From NCBI GenBank assembly GCA_934597165.1, contig CAKTQP010000004.1, positions 34,675-98,674 on the forward strand: 64,000 bases of DNA, read 5' to 3'. Source of the stretch: an uncultured Oscillospiraceae bacterium (GTDB taxonomy: Bacteria > Bacillota > Clostridia > Oscillospirales > Oscillospiraceae). The translations under genes and the position numbers were made by a program. Shown in pieces: positions 43,211-51,692 of the stretch (position 1 is the stretch's first letter; each line of letters starts with the position of its first letter). The notes beneath the pieces are model-generated. The model saw only the letters and a program-made list of their open reading frames with translations. It searched no databases and was not told where the DNA came from.

Positions 43211-43609
43211 ATGGAACATCTGCTGCTGCAAAATCTCGTCGGATCCGTCCTGGCCGGAGAACACATCTACGGCGACCAGGACAGCCGTTGGCTGGGTCTG
43301 AAACCCAGCGCCAAGTCCACCGTGACCATGTATATGGACCGCGCCCACCTCCAGTCCATCCTCCACGAGGACGGCACCCAGGAGACCCTCCGGCCGGGCA
43401 TCCCGCGAGAGGAACAGACCGACCTGGCCATCCCCACGGAACACGTCCTGCTCATCCGGGTCAAGGGCGGCGTCAGCTACCGAGGCGGGGTCATCGACCC
43501 GCTGCCTGGGGTGCCGGTGCCGGAGGGGTACTGGCTGGAACCGTCCCCGGGGAGCGGCATCGTGCTGCACATTCCCATGGAAGAGGTGGAGGAGGTGTTC
43601 GGCCAGTGA
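43211..43609 (+). CDS. Hypothetical protein of the peptide cluster
   Basis: 132 residues, no family recognised. Its ATG directly abuts the stop of the radical SAM gene, and its stop overlaps the GTG of the glycosyltransferase gene. It is soluble and acidic, with mostly beta-type sequence (VTMYMDRAHL, HVLLIRVKGGVSYRGGV) and a Pro/Gly-rich C-terminus. The tight linkage suggests a partner of either neighbour, such as a substrate-binding or cofactor-supply protein. This is inference. Confidence 0.75.
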   Translation: MEHLLLQNLVGSVLAGEHIYGDQDSRWLGLKPSAKSTVTMYMDRAHLQSILHEDGTQETLRPGIPREEQTDLAIPTEHVLLIRVKGGVSYRGGVIDPLPGVPVPEGYWLEPSPGSGIVLHIPMEEVEEVFGQ

Positions 43610-44814
43610 AGAAGATCCTGTGTATGCTCATGCCTTACGGCGGGCACTTTTACCCCAATCTAGAATTGCTCCGGCTCTTCGTCCGGCGGGGGGCGCAGGT
43701 GGTGGTCTACTGTGACAGCAAGTACCAGGCGTGTTTTTCAGAAGAAGACATCCAGGTGCGGGACTATCCCCCGGCTATCCGGGAATATTGCGGCCACATG
43801 GCCAGCGCCCAGACCGACCGGAAGCGGGCGGCGCGGGAGTATTTCTCCTACATGGCGGACGCTCGCATCTACGCCCTCATGCAGATCGAGGACCTGACCA
43901 TGAACCGCATGGCGGCGGAGGAGTTGGGGGCGGCAGTGGCGTCTTTTGCACCGGATGTGTTCTTGTATGACGCACAGGCCACCTTCCTGGCCCAGCTGCG
44001 GGAGCAGATCGACTGCCCTCAGTTCGAGCTGAACGCCTCCACCTTTGTGCCGGAGCTGTGGCGGAGTCGGCGATTCCAGCAGTACTATCAGGAAATTTTG
44101 TGGACGTCCTACCCGGACAGCATCAGCTTCGACCAGATCTTGAGCCTCCAGCGCAAACGGGCACGGAGGGACAAGCGTCCGCCGGATCGTTCCTTTGGTT
44201 ACCTGTCCCCGCTGCTCCAGGACGAGGCGGAGCGGCTGCCAGCCACCGACCAAATGCTGGGCTTCCATTTGGAGCTGCATCCCCAGGCCAAGCGAGCGGG
44301 ACTGTACGTGTCCCGTGGCACCGTGTGCGAGAGCTACGGTGCGTTCCTGTTGGAGGAGACCGTCCAGGCGCTGGCCCCCTGCGGGGAGCCCATCCACGTC
44401 AGCTGGGGCGGCAACCCCTACAGCGAGCAGGTGCTGACCCAGGCGGATTTTCCGGACAACGTCCACCTGCACGCCTACACCAATCAGAGGAAAATGTTGG
44501 AAAATAGCAAGGTTTTCGTCACCCACGGCGGCATTACCGGCGTCCGAGAGGCGCTCTTCGCCCATACGCCCATGCTGGTCATCCCGGCCAACTTCCCCGA
44601 CTACCAGGTGGGGCAGGCCATCGAAGCCCACCACGCCGGCATCCTCATCCGCAACCGCCCCTTGGACGCGGAGGAGCTTCGGGAGGGCTACGAAGAACTG
44701 AACCGGCACTATGCAGACTACCAGGCCGGCGCGGCGGCCATGGCGGCGGAGCTGGAGTCCTATTGGAACGCCTACGGCGCGGAGCTAGTGTGGAAGGCGT
44801 GTGAGCTGGCATGA
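43606..44814 (+). CDS. GT1-type glycosyltransferase (UGT/MGT-like)
   Basis: 402 residues. Starts at GTG 43606, in GTGA overlap with the upstream stop (MKKILCMLMPYGGHFYPN, a typical GT-B N-terminal loop with GGHFYP). The C-terminal donor-binding region has THGGITGVREAL followed by PMLVIPANFPDYQVGQA, the GT1 nucleotide-sugar motif of antibiotic and macrolide glycosyltransferases. It lies inside the peptide cluster and ends in ATGA overlap with the NRPS-like gene. It probably glycosylates a cluster product; acceptor and sugar are unknown. Confidence 0.85.
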   Translation: MKKILCMLMPYGGHFYPNLELLRLFVRRGAQVVVYCDSKYQACFSEEDIQVRDYPPAIREYCGHMASAQTDRKRAAREYFSYMADARIYALMQIEDLTMNRMAAEELGAAVASFAPDVFLYDAQATFLAQLREQIDCPQFELNASTFVPELWRSRRFQQYYQEILWTSYPDSISFDQILSLQRKRARRDKRPPDRSFGYLSPLLQDEAERLPATDQMLGFHLELHPQAKRAGLYVSRGTVCESYGAFLLEETVQALAPCGEPIHVSWGGNPYSEQVLTQADFPDNVHLHAYTNQRKMLENSKVFVTHGGITGVREALFAHTPMLVIPANFPDYQVGQAIEAHHAGILIRNRPLDAEELREGYEELNRHYADYQAGAAAMAAELESYWNAYGAELVWKACELA

Positions 44815-47800
44815 GAGCCATCATCCTGACCGCCGGAAACGGGACCCGCATCCGTGCCATCAGCCGCTGCCGCAGCAAATGTATGCTCCCCGTCCAGGGT
44901 CGTCCCCTGCTGGCCTGGCACCTGGATCACTGCGTGGACTCCGGTCAGGTGGACGCCATCCACATCGTCGTCCACCCTCAGGAGACCCAGATACAGGGCT
45001 ATTTTGGCGCGTCCTATCGAGGGGTTCCGCTGCATTACCACGTCCAAACCGACCTGACCACTGGCCTGGTGGGCGCCATCTTCTCAGTGGACTGTCTACA
45101 GGTGGCGGATGAACCGACGCTCCTCCTACTGGGGGACGAATACCTACCCCAGCTGGACTTGGCGTCCCTGTTGGAGACCGCACAGCGCAGACCGCAGGCG
45201 TTGTTGGCCGTGGTGGTGCCCACGGAGGAACCTCAGAGAATCCGGCAGAACTATACCGTGGCACTGGACAAAGACGACCGCATCACCCAGGCCATCGAGA
45301 AGCCCCAAACGCCCCTCACCCCCTACATCGGCACCGGGGTGGTGTATTTCCCACGTGGACTGTTACCCACCTTCGCCCAGTGCTGCCGCTCCTTTGCAGA
45401 CGCCCAGCTGGTGGATCTCATCCTGTACGCTCACCAGGCATATGTCTACCCGGCGAAAACCCCCTATTGGAACCTGAACTGCCGGGAGACCTATGGGGAG
45501 ATGAGCCGCAACGAGGGCGAGACGCTGCCCTATGCCACCATGGCAGAAGCCTTCCAAGCCGTCGCCCGGCAGCATGAAAAGGAGTTGGCCGTGGTCAGTG
45601 GAAGCAGACAGGTCACCTACGGCCAGCTGGCGGAGCAATCCGACCAGTTCTGTCAGCGGTTGCAGGCATTGGGCTGCCAGCCGGGGCATTGTATAGCGCT
45701 GCTCTGTGGGCGGACGGTGGAGCATCTGACTGCGGTGTTGGGCATTTGGAAGGCGGGGTGCCATTACCTGCCGCTGGACGAGCATCTGCCGGACGCCCGG
45801 CTGGCGTACATGGTGGAACAGGCGCAAGCGGTGGCTGTGATCGCCCTAGAGGGGCTGACAGAGACCACCCCCCAATTCGCCTGTCCCGTCCTGCCCTATG
45901 GGGCGCTGATGACAGGCCACGCCACCCCCTTGCCTGACCTCCCGCCTGTCCAGGAGCACTGCCGGCAATACGCCTACCTCTGCTTCACCTCCGGCTCCAC
46001 CGGACAGCCCAAGGGAGCCATCGTCTGGCAGCGCTCCCTGCTCAACCTGACGGCGCAGATGCAAAAGGAAGCGTTTGGGCTGCTGTCGCCGGGGCGGCTG
46101 CAAGTGGGGGTCACGGCGTCCTTCGCCTTCGACCTGTCGGTGCAGCAGATATTTCCAGCTTTGTTGGGCGGACACACCTTGCACATCATCCCCCACGAGA
46201 CCAAACTCCGACCGCTGGCCTTAGCTCAGGCGCTGGACGGCTTGGATGTCTGCGACGGCACGCCCCTGATGATGGAGCTGCTCAACCAGGCCCTGGCCGC
46301 CCACCCGGAACAGCCCTTCCGGCTCAGGCTCTACCTGTCCGGCGGGGAGGAGCTGAAGAAGCCCATTTTGCACGCCTTCTTCCGGCGCTGTCCCCATTGC
46401 CAGGTGGTCAACTGCTACGGCCCCACCGAGTGTACCGTGGAGACCACCCTCTTTCCCATAGATGCCCAGCGGGAGGCGCAGTACCACGTCCTGCCCATCG
46501 GCAAGCCCATGAAGAACACGCGGGTCTACGTGCTGGATGAAGAACGAAAGTTCCTCTGCCCCGGTGAGACCGGCGACATCTGGATCGCCGGGGCGGGGGT
46601 CGGAGGCGGCTACGTGAACCAACCGGAGCTGACCGCCCAGGCGTTCTGTCCCGACCTGCTGGAGCCGACGGCCACCATGTACCGCACTGGCGACCGAGGA
46701 CGATGGGGGAAGGATGGCAACCTCTATTATGCCGGGCGGCAGGACAACCAGGTGAAGTTCAAAGGGTATCGCATCGAGCTGGGGGAGATTGAAAAAGCGG
46801 TGGAGTCCGTCCCTGGCGTGGCCCTGTGCAAGGCGCTGCTGACGGAGACGGGCGGACGGCAAAAGCTGGTGGCCTATTACACGGCGCAAGAGGGTCAGAG
46901 CCCCACGCAAGAGCAGATTTACGCTGCGCTGCTGACGCGCCTGCCGGAGTACATGATCCCACAACAGCTGATGCCCACGGAGCAGTTTCAACTCAATCAC
47001 AACGGGAAGCTGGACAAACAGGCGTTGGTGGAAACCGCACCGCAAGACCCGTTGATGGCGCAAGTGCTGGCGTGTGTGGGGGAGGTCTGCGAAGTGCCGT
47101 TGCAGGCGGACGTGAGCCTCATCACCCAAGGGGTGGATTCCCTGTCCCTGCTGTCCCTGCTGGCGGAGCTGGAGGAACGGTTCTCCGTGACGCTGGATTT
47201 TGCAAAGTGGAATGTGCGGATGACGGCACAGGACATTGCAGAGCAGGTGCGGACAGCCAAGGGGACTAAGCCGGAGCGAAAGGCGACACCTCTGCGCGCC
47301 AAAGGTGCCCCGGCGCTGCCCTTGCAAGAGTACCTGACCCAGGTGGAGCAGATGAACCGGCGGCAGACCCGATACCCCCTCTTCAACCTGATGATCTACC
47401 TGGTCACCCTGCCGGAGCGGCTGGACACGGAGCGGCTGAATCAGGCGTTCCAGGCCGTCCAGCAGACCCACGACGCCTTTCGCCTGCGCATGACCCAATC
47501 CGGGAGCCGCTTCCGCATGACCGTTGCCCAGGGCGAACCGGAACCCATCCGGGTGCTGGAACGGCCGGAGGTGGTGGAGGCGCTGCGGTGGCGGGCGGGC
47601 GGTCTGCTGACCGACTTGGACGAGGCAGCCATGGGCTGGCTGGTGCCGGAGCTGGAGGACTTGACTTGGGAGCAGACCCACCCCTTCCGCCTGCTCTACT
47701 GCAAAGGGGCAGGGGAGGATGTGGCCATCTTCGCCGTCCATCACAACCTCTTTGACTATTACTCCCTCCTGTCTTTTTGGGAGGAACTGGGTCGCCGCTA

Positions 47801-48647
47801 TCAAAAACCTCTGCCAGTGACGCCCAACCAGCACTTTTCCGATTATGCGTCCCAGTACGCCCGCCTCCGACGGACAACGGAGACCCGGGAGGAGGCGTTG
47901 TTTTGGGAGGAACGGCTGTCCTGCGTGGAGCCGATGGACTGGAAGCGGTGGACGCAGGTGCTGCCGACGGAGACGAAAGCGGCGGGTGTGACCGCACGAA
48001 TCTGTTTCCAAGACGCGGACACACTCCAATACAGCCTGCCCATCTCCGCCGCCCAGCGGCAGCAGCTGACGACCTTCTGCATCCGTCACCAGGTGGGGGA
48101 ATTTGCGGCGCTGTTCGCCCTGCTGGTGTGGCAGATGCGGGAGTATGGGGCAAAAACACCTACGGCACTCCTGTTTTTCACCGCAGGACGCAGTCACGCG
48201 CAGCCCTTCAACACCCTGGGCTATTTCTCCTTCCTGATGCCCTACGTGGTGAGCGGGGGAACGGAACCGGCAGCGTTTTCCGCGTTTGTCCACCAAGTGG
48301 AGACAGAACTGACCTGTCTGCGGCAGCGGGAGCAAGGCTTTTTGAGCCTGTACCAGCAGGACGCCAGCCAAACCCTCATCGCCCAGTCCCCCATCTTCGA
48401 CTACCAAAAACTGTACACCAGAGCGCCGGAAGCCATCTGGAGCAGGATGCGTCCCTTTGAGTGTGTCGGGCTGCAAAACCCCTTCTCCTTCCGGATTTTC
48501 GACTATGGGGAACAGGCGGAGCTGTCCGTCTTCTACCGGCGGAGCACCGCTGGTCTCCAGGAGACAGACGTGATACGCCTGACCCATACCTATATCAAAC
48601 TGTGGAACGAGCTGTTCCAGGAACCAAATGGTTCGGACTTATGTTAG
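44811..48647 (+). CDS. Nucleotidyltransferase-adenylation-carrier-condensation fusion protein
   Basis: 1278 residues. Residues 1 to about 235 are a sugar-phosphate nucleotidyltransferase (AIILTAGNGTRIRAISR, SKCMLPV). Residues about 245-745 are an NRPS adenylation domain: FTSGSTGQPKGAI (about 391), NCYGPTECTVE (about 533) and KFKGYRIELGEIE (about 648). Residues about 750-830 are a carrier domain with the phosphopantetheine Ser in QGVDSLSLL (about 776). Residues about 850-1265 are a condensation-like domain with HHNLFDY (about 977; the usual last Gly is Tyr). The order NT-A-T-C without a thioesterase suggests activation and transfer of one amino acid or acyl unit, perhaps onto a sugar or the peptide. 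Confidence 0.85.
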   Translation: MRAIILTAGNGTRIRAISRCRSKCMLPVQGRPLLAWHLDHCVDSGQVDAIHIVVHPQETQIQGYFGASYRGVPLHYHVQTDLTTGLVGAIFSVDCLQVADEPTLLLLGDEYLPQLDLASLLETAQRRPQALLAVVVPTEEPQRIRQNYTVALDKDDRITQAIEKPQTPLTPYIGTGVVYFPRGLLPTFAQCCRSFADAQLVDLILYAHQAYVYPAKTPYWNLNCRETYGEMSRNEGETLPYATMAEAFQAVARQHEKELAVVSGSRQVTYGQLAEQSDQFCQRLQALGCQPGHCIALLCGRTVEHLTAVLGIWKAGCHYLPLDEHLPDARLAYMVEQAQAVAVIALEGLTETTPQFACPVLPYGALMTGHATPLPDLPPVQEHCRQYAYLCFTSGSTGQPKGAIVWQRSLLNLTAQMQKEAFGLLSPGRLQVGVTASFAFDLSVQQIFPALLGGHTLHIIPHETKLRPLALAQALDGLDVCDGTPLMMELLNQALAAHPEQPFRLRLYLSGGEELKKPILHAFFRRCPHCQVVNCYGPTECTVETTLFPIDAQREAQYHVLPIGKPMKNTRVYVLDEERKFLCPGETGDIWIAGAGVGGGYVNQPELTAQAFCPDLLEPTATMYRTGDRGRWGKDGNLYYAGRQDNQVKFKGYRIELGEIEKAVESVPGVALCKALLTETGGRQKLVAYYTAQEGQSPTQEQIYAALLTRLPEYMIPQQLMPTEQFQLNHNGKLDKQALVETAPQDPLMAQVLACVGEVCEVPLQADVSLITQGVDSLSLLSLLAELEERFSVTLDFAKWNVRMTAQDIAEQVRTAKGTKPERKATPLRAKGAPALPLQEYLTQVEQMNRRQTRYPLFNLMIYLVTLPERLDTERLNQAFQAVQQTHDAFRLRMTQSGSRFRMTVAQGEPEPIRVLERPEVVEALRWRAGGLLTDLDEAAMGWLVPELEDLTWEQTHPFRLLYCKGAGEDVAIFAVHHNLFDYYSLLSFWEELGRRYQKPLPVTPNQHFSDYASQYARLRRTTETREEALFWEERLSCVEPMDWKRWTQVLPTETKAAGVTARICFQDADTLQYSLPISAAQRQQLTTFCIRHQVGEFAALFALLVWQMREYGAKTPTALLFFTAGRSHAQPFNTLGYFSFLMPYVVSGGTEPAAFSAFVHQVETELTCLRQREQGFLSLYQQDASQTLIAQSPIFDYQKLYTRAPEAIWSRMRPFECVGLQNPFSFRIFDYGEQAELSVFYRRSTAGLQETDVIRLTHTYIKLWNELFQEPNGSDLC

Positions 48648-48658
48648 GAGGATTTTTC

Positions 48659-49309
48659 ATGGTTACTTCCAATGTCATGCGCTACGCCCTGCTGGCGGCG
48701 TCCGTCAACAAGCAGAATCACCTGTTCCAGAGCAACTACCTGGCCGGTCTGGTGGCACTGGGTCTGTACGAGCTGGAGGAATGCGGCAGCCTCACCTGGG
48801 AAGGGGAGCGCTGCGTCCTGGGTCAGCCGGTGCCGGAGGAGCGGGAATACCTGGCGGGGCTGTACCAGTCCATCGCCGGGGAGGCGGATCACTCCATGCG
48901 GGGGATGCTGGGGATGATGCTCAAGCAGGGCGCACAGGCGTTCTCTGCGCAGGTGAACCAGTGGATGGTGGATCAGGGCTGGGTGACCGCTACCACCAAA
49001 AAGGGCCTGTTCGGCGTGGAGAGCCAGCGCCTGGAGGCAGACCCCCAGGAGGTGGCGGCAGTGAAGCAGTTCGTCCTGGCGGTGACCACCGGCCAGCCGG
49101 TGACGGCGGAGCAGCTGACCTTGGCACAGGTGCTGCTCAAGACCGAGCTGCTCTACGAGTGCTTCGACCGGCAGGAGGCGAAGACGGTCAAGACCGGTCT
49201 GCTGTCCGCGGCGGAGCAGGCGGACAGCGGCAGCTTGAAGCTGCTGGAGACCATCGACCAGGCGGTCGTCTGGGCGCTGGCGGCGGTGGCGACCGTTGTG
49301 CTGAGCTGA
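48659..49309 (+). CDS. GPP34 family protein (probable)
   Basis: 216 residues. All-helical sequence with a GLF-x-VE-x-QR segment and spacing resembling GPP34 (GOLPH3-like) proteins, which in eukaryotes bind phosphoinositides and in bacteria are of unknown role. The start is ATG 48659; TAGGAGG overlaps the stop of the NRPS-like gene. The C-terminus is hydrophobic (AVVWALAAVATVVLS), perhaps a membrane tail. It is the last gene of the cluster, closed by a terminator. It may assist immunity or membrane localisation. Confidence 0.5.
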   Translation: MVTSNVMRYALLAASVNKQNHLFQSNYLAGLVALGLYELEECGSLTWEGERCVLGQPVPEEREYLAGLYQSIAGEADHSMRGMLGMMLKQGAQAFSAQVNQWMVDQGWVTATTKKGLFGVESQRLEADPQEVAAVKQFVLAVTTGQPVTAEQLTLAQVLLKTELLYECFDRQEAKTVKTGLLSAAEQADSGSLKLLETIDQAVVWALAAVATVVLS

Positions 49310-49328
49310 CAATAAGCGCGATCAAAAC

Positions 49329-49360
49329 AACCCCTGATGCCATTTGGTATCAGGGGTTAT
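49329..49360 (+). terminator. Terminator closing the peptide cluster
   Basis: AACCCCTGAT/ATCAGGGGTT with an inner CCA/TGG pairing. The T-run is weak. It is the first credible terminator after the precursor genes. Confidence 0.6.
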
Positions 49361-49395
49361 CTGCGTAATGCCAGTTCTTCCGGCAACTTGATTTC

Positions 49396-49424
49396 TTGAC
49401 AAAATATACAATTTGTTTTATGGT
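49396..49424 (+). promoter_or_regulatory. Promoter of the toxin-like three-gene unit
   Basis: Consensus TTGACA (49396-49401), 17-base spacer, TATGGT (49419-49424). Confidence 0.65.
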
Positions 49425-49464
49425 AAGGAAGAAGAAAAACAACGAAATGGCGAGAGGAGCGCAT

Positions 49465-50241
49465 ATGGATAGAAAAGAAAAGGTCGCCCGCCCGGAGGAA
49501 GCGGCTTCTAGACGGGGACGGGTGATCCTGAACCGTGCGGAGCTGAAGGCTGCGATGTTTATCATGCAGATGGAGGAGCTGGAAGCGGTCTGTTCCATTT
49601 CGGAAGCAGATATGCCGGATGAACAGGTGTTGGATGAGATGCGGAAGAAGCATTTTTTGGTAGAGGGAAAAGAGGGCGTTACATGGAATGAGTTCGTGCT
49701 GTTCGTCCTGTGGAGCGTGTTCCATTCGGAATATCAGCTCCTGCAAACAACGCCGTGGGGAAATTGTAATTGCTATTTTCATCAGGATACCATCATCCTG
49801 CTCCACAGCGATCGGGCGGCAGATCGCTATACGTTTTACTGGATGCCCTTCATTCCGGATGCCATCGGTGGGATCGCAGCCTATTTTGAGGCGTTTCAAG
49901 AAACGGAGCCGGTAGATGGCAGCCCGGAACCGCTTTTCTTAGGAGAAGAGATGGAACTGCGCTGGCCGCTTCGTGCAGACATGGAAAAAGCGTTGCAGGA
50001 GCGCTGTGGTCAGACCGGGGAAAAGGAGATCCAACTGGTCTCTGAGCTGAAGACGATGAACAAGCAGCAGGTGACACAGGAAGCGCTGTTCCTGCAGTGG
50101 GATAAGTGCATCTATCGCGTCACAAACCAAGCGGGGAAGACGATTGCGGAACGGATGGGCTATTTTGAGATGATAAAGGAGATGGCACAGCAAGCGATCT
50201 CCAGTCATGGCCAAGCGATCAGCGCGCAGAAGGAGGGATAA
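49465..50241 (+). CDS. Hypothetical protein, possible secretion partner of the next gene
   Basis: 258 residues, not recognised. It starts at ATG 49465 after GAGAGGAG; an open frame continues upstream to the promoter. It has an AT-rich codon style unlike the GC-rich genes around it. Sequence shows a helical N-terminal half (LNRAELKAAMFIMQMEELEAV) and a beta-type middle (CYFHQDTIILLHSD, YTFYWMPFIPDAIGG). Such proteins just upstream of WXG-like or LXG-like effectors act as chaperones in type VII secretion systems (EspG-like analogy), but there is no sequence match I can name. Confidence 0.6.
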   Translation: MDRKEKVARPEEAASRRGRVILNRAELKAAMFIMQMEELEAVCSISEADMPDEQVLDEMRKKHFLVEGKEGVTWNEFVLFVLWSVFHSEYQLLQTTPWGNCNCYFHQDTIILLHSDRAADRYTFYWMPFIPDAIGGIAAYFEAFQETEPVDGSPEPLFLGEEMELRWPLRADMEKALQERCGQTGEKEIQLVSELKTMNKQQVTQEALFLQWDKCIYRVTNQAGKTIAERMGYFEMIKEMAQQAISSHGQAISAQKEG

Positions 50242-50244
50242 CAG

Positions 50245-51183
50245 ATGGCGCATTTGAAGGTGAATAGTCAGGCGATGAAACAGACGGCGGCTTCGATGAA
50301 ACAGATCTGCGATTCCTTGCGGACGATTTCCGAAAGCGTGGATGGAGCGAAGCAGGGACTCCAGGCAGGGTCAGAGAATTTCCTGGCAGGGATAGAACGC
50401 AAATTGGGCGTGTATCATCAAAAGATCATAGAAGAAGCGGCCAAAATGGACAGCCTGGCGGCTGCGCTGGACTATATCGCGGAGCAGTATCAGACCTGCG
50501 AGCAAAAATTGTGTCAAACAACGCGGACGGAACAGAGTTACGCGGATACAACGGGGAGCCGCAGCGAAGAAAAGCCAAAGGAAAACTGGTTGGACACGAT
50601 CAAGCGCTGGATCGAACGGTTAAGAGAAGAAAACGATAAGAGGAGTGCCAAAGCAGCGGAACGAGCGCAGGATAAGTATATGCAAGGGCAGGTTTTCGAT
50701 CTGCTCGACCAAAAGCAGTTCAAAAAAAGAACCTGGAAGAAGGCATCTGTAGAGGAGCGGAAGTCCATATTGAACGCCTTCATGCGTGAAGTAAGCCGCA
50801 TTATGGGGATTTCCATCAGTGGAGATATCGAGTTTGCAAGTCTGGGTGAGAATACACGGGGAGAATACACATCAGAAAGCAATAGCATCAGGATCAACGT
50901 AGATCGCTTAGGGGAAGCGGGGAGTTATGCGCTTATCCAAACGATCATTCATGAAATGCGGCACGCCTATCAGCATCAAGTGGTAGCGCATCCGGAAAAC
51001 TTCTCTGTGACGCAGGAAACAGTTGAGCAGTGGCGGAATAATTTTGAACATTATCGCAGTATGTCAGAGTATGGATACGATTCCTATGTGACGCAGCCGA
51101 TAGAATATGACGCGAAAAAATTTGCAAAACAGTATGGTGATGTCTTCTCGTACAAGCCGGACTATGCAGGAAGTTGGGGTTAA
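50245..51183 (+). CDS. Putative secreted effector with WXG-like N-terminus and zincin domain
   Basis: 312 residues. Residues 1 to about 95 form helices resembling the WXG100/LXG-type N-terminal domain of type VII secretion substrates (MKQTAASMKQICDSLRTISE), without an exact WXG. A charged linker (about 100-150) follows. The C-terminal 150 residues hold the zinc protease motif HEMRH (His236, Glu237, His240) and a later QPIEYDAKKFA with Glu287 as likely third ligand, typical of toxin-type metallopeptidases. No signal peptide. It is the middle gene of the operon, with the next gene starting directly after the stop. Confidence 0.75.
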   Translation: MAHLKVNSQAMKQTAASMKQICDSLRTISESVDGAKQGLQAGSENFLAGIERKLGVYHQKIIEEAAKMDSLAAALDYIAEQYQTCEQKLCQTTRTEQSYADTTGSRSEEKPKENWLDTIKRWIERLREENDKRSAKAAERAQDKYMQGQVFDLLDQKQFKKRTWKKASVEERKSILNAFMREVSRIMGISISGDIEFASLGENTRGEYTSESNSIRINVDRLGEAGSYALIQTIIHEMRHAYQHQVVAHPENFSVTQETVEQWRNNFEHYRSMSEYGYDSYVTQPIEYDAKKFAKQYGDVFSYKPDYAGSWG

Positions 51184-51594
51184 ATGAAGAAAATGATTCA
51201 GGTGATTTTGATCGTAGCCGTGTTGCTCCTCCTCCTTTTTGCGTTGGGGAGCAAAGGGCTCAGAAAACAAGGGGATACTTCTATGGAAAAAACAGCTTCC
51301 ATTCAAGTGAATGAAAACGAAGCGGAACACAGCATGGAGCAGGATGTCCGAATGATCCGAAAGACGCTGAAAATAGACCAGGATTGCGCAGAAGGGCTCG
51401 TGGAGAAGCTGGAGCGAAAGGGCATTCAGATGAAAACCCTCAAACTGCTCGGCAAGAAGCGGGGAACCCAAGCGACCTTGGTCGCGCAAGACGGAAAAGT
51501 GTACTACATTGTGCTCAATGGGATGGGCTACCTGGAGTGTATCCGAGAAAACGATCAAAGCGGGACAGTCGTTTATGCGGAACTAGATGATTAA
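51184..51594 (+). CDS. Small membrane-anchored protein, candidate immunity protein
   Basis: 136 residues. An N-terminal hydrophobic helix (about 5-22) is followed by a soluble domain with a Lys/Glu-rich region and beta-strand stretch (KVYYIVLNGMGYLECI). No family recognised. The ATG directly abuts the effector stop, the usual position of an immunity gene, and a location at or outside the membrane would suit protection against an incoming protease. This is inference from position only. Confidence 0.55.
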   Translation: MKKMIQVILIVAVLLLLLFALGSKGLRKQGDTSMEKTASIQVNENEAEHSMEQDVRMIRKTLKIDQDCAEGLVEKLERKGIQMKTLKLLGKKRGTQATLVAQDGKVYYIVLNGMGYLECIRENDQSGTVVYAELDD

Positions 51595-51602
51595 ACGTCC
51601 CA

Positions 51603-51637
51603 CAAAGCACCTGCAAAAACGCAGGTGCTTTGTTTTT
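51603..51637 (+). terminator. Terminator of the toxin-like unit
   Basis: CAAAGCACCTGC/GCAGGTGCTTTG stem, AAAAAC loop, T5. Confidence 0.9.
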
Positions 51638-51651
51638 GGGCGCGTTCGCAA

Positions 51652-51678
51652 GAAAAAACCCCCAGTTTTACTGGGGGT
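51652..51678 (-). terminator. Terminator of the amidase gene
   Basis: On the minus strand ACCCCCAGT/ACTGGGGGT stem with a 3-base loop, followed by a run of T. Confidence 0.85.
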
Positions 51679-51692
51679 AAGATTCCGTCTAT

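Noticed and set aside
43288..43605. Extension of the glycosyltransferase upstream in the same frame
   Set aside because: The extension lies inside the 132-residue gene in another frame, is low-complexity, and GTG 43606 in a GTGA overlap gives a normal GT-B start.
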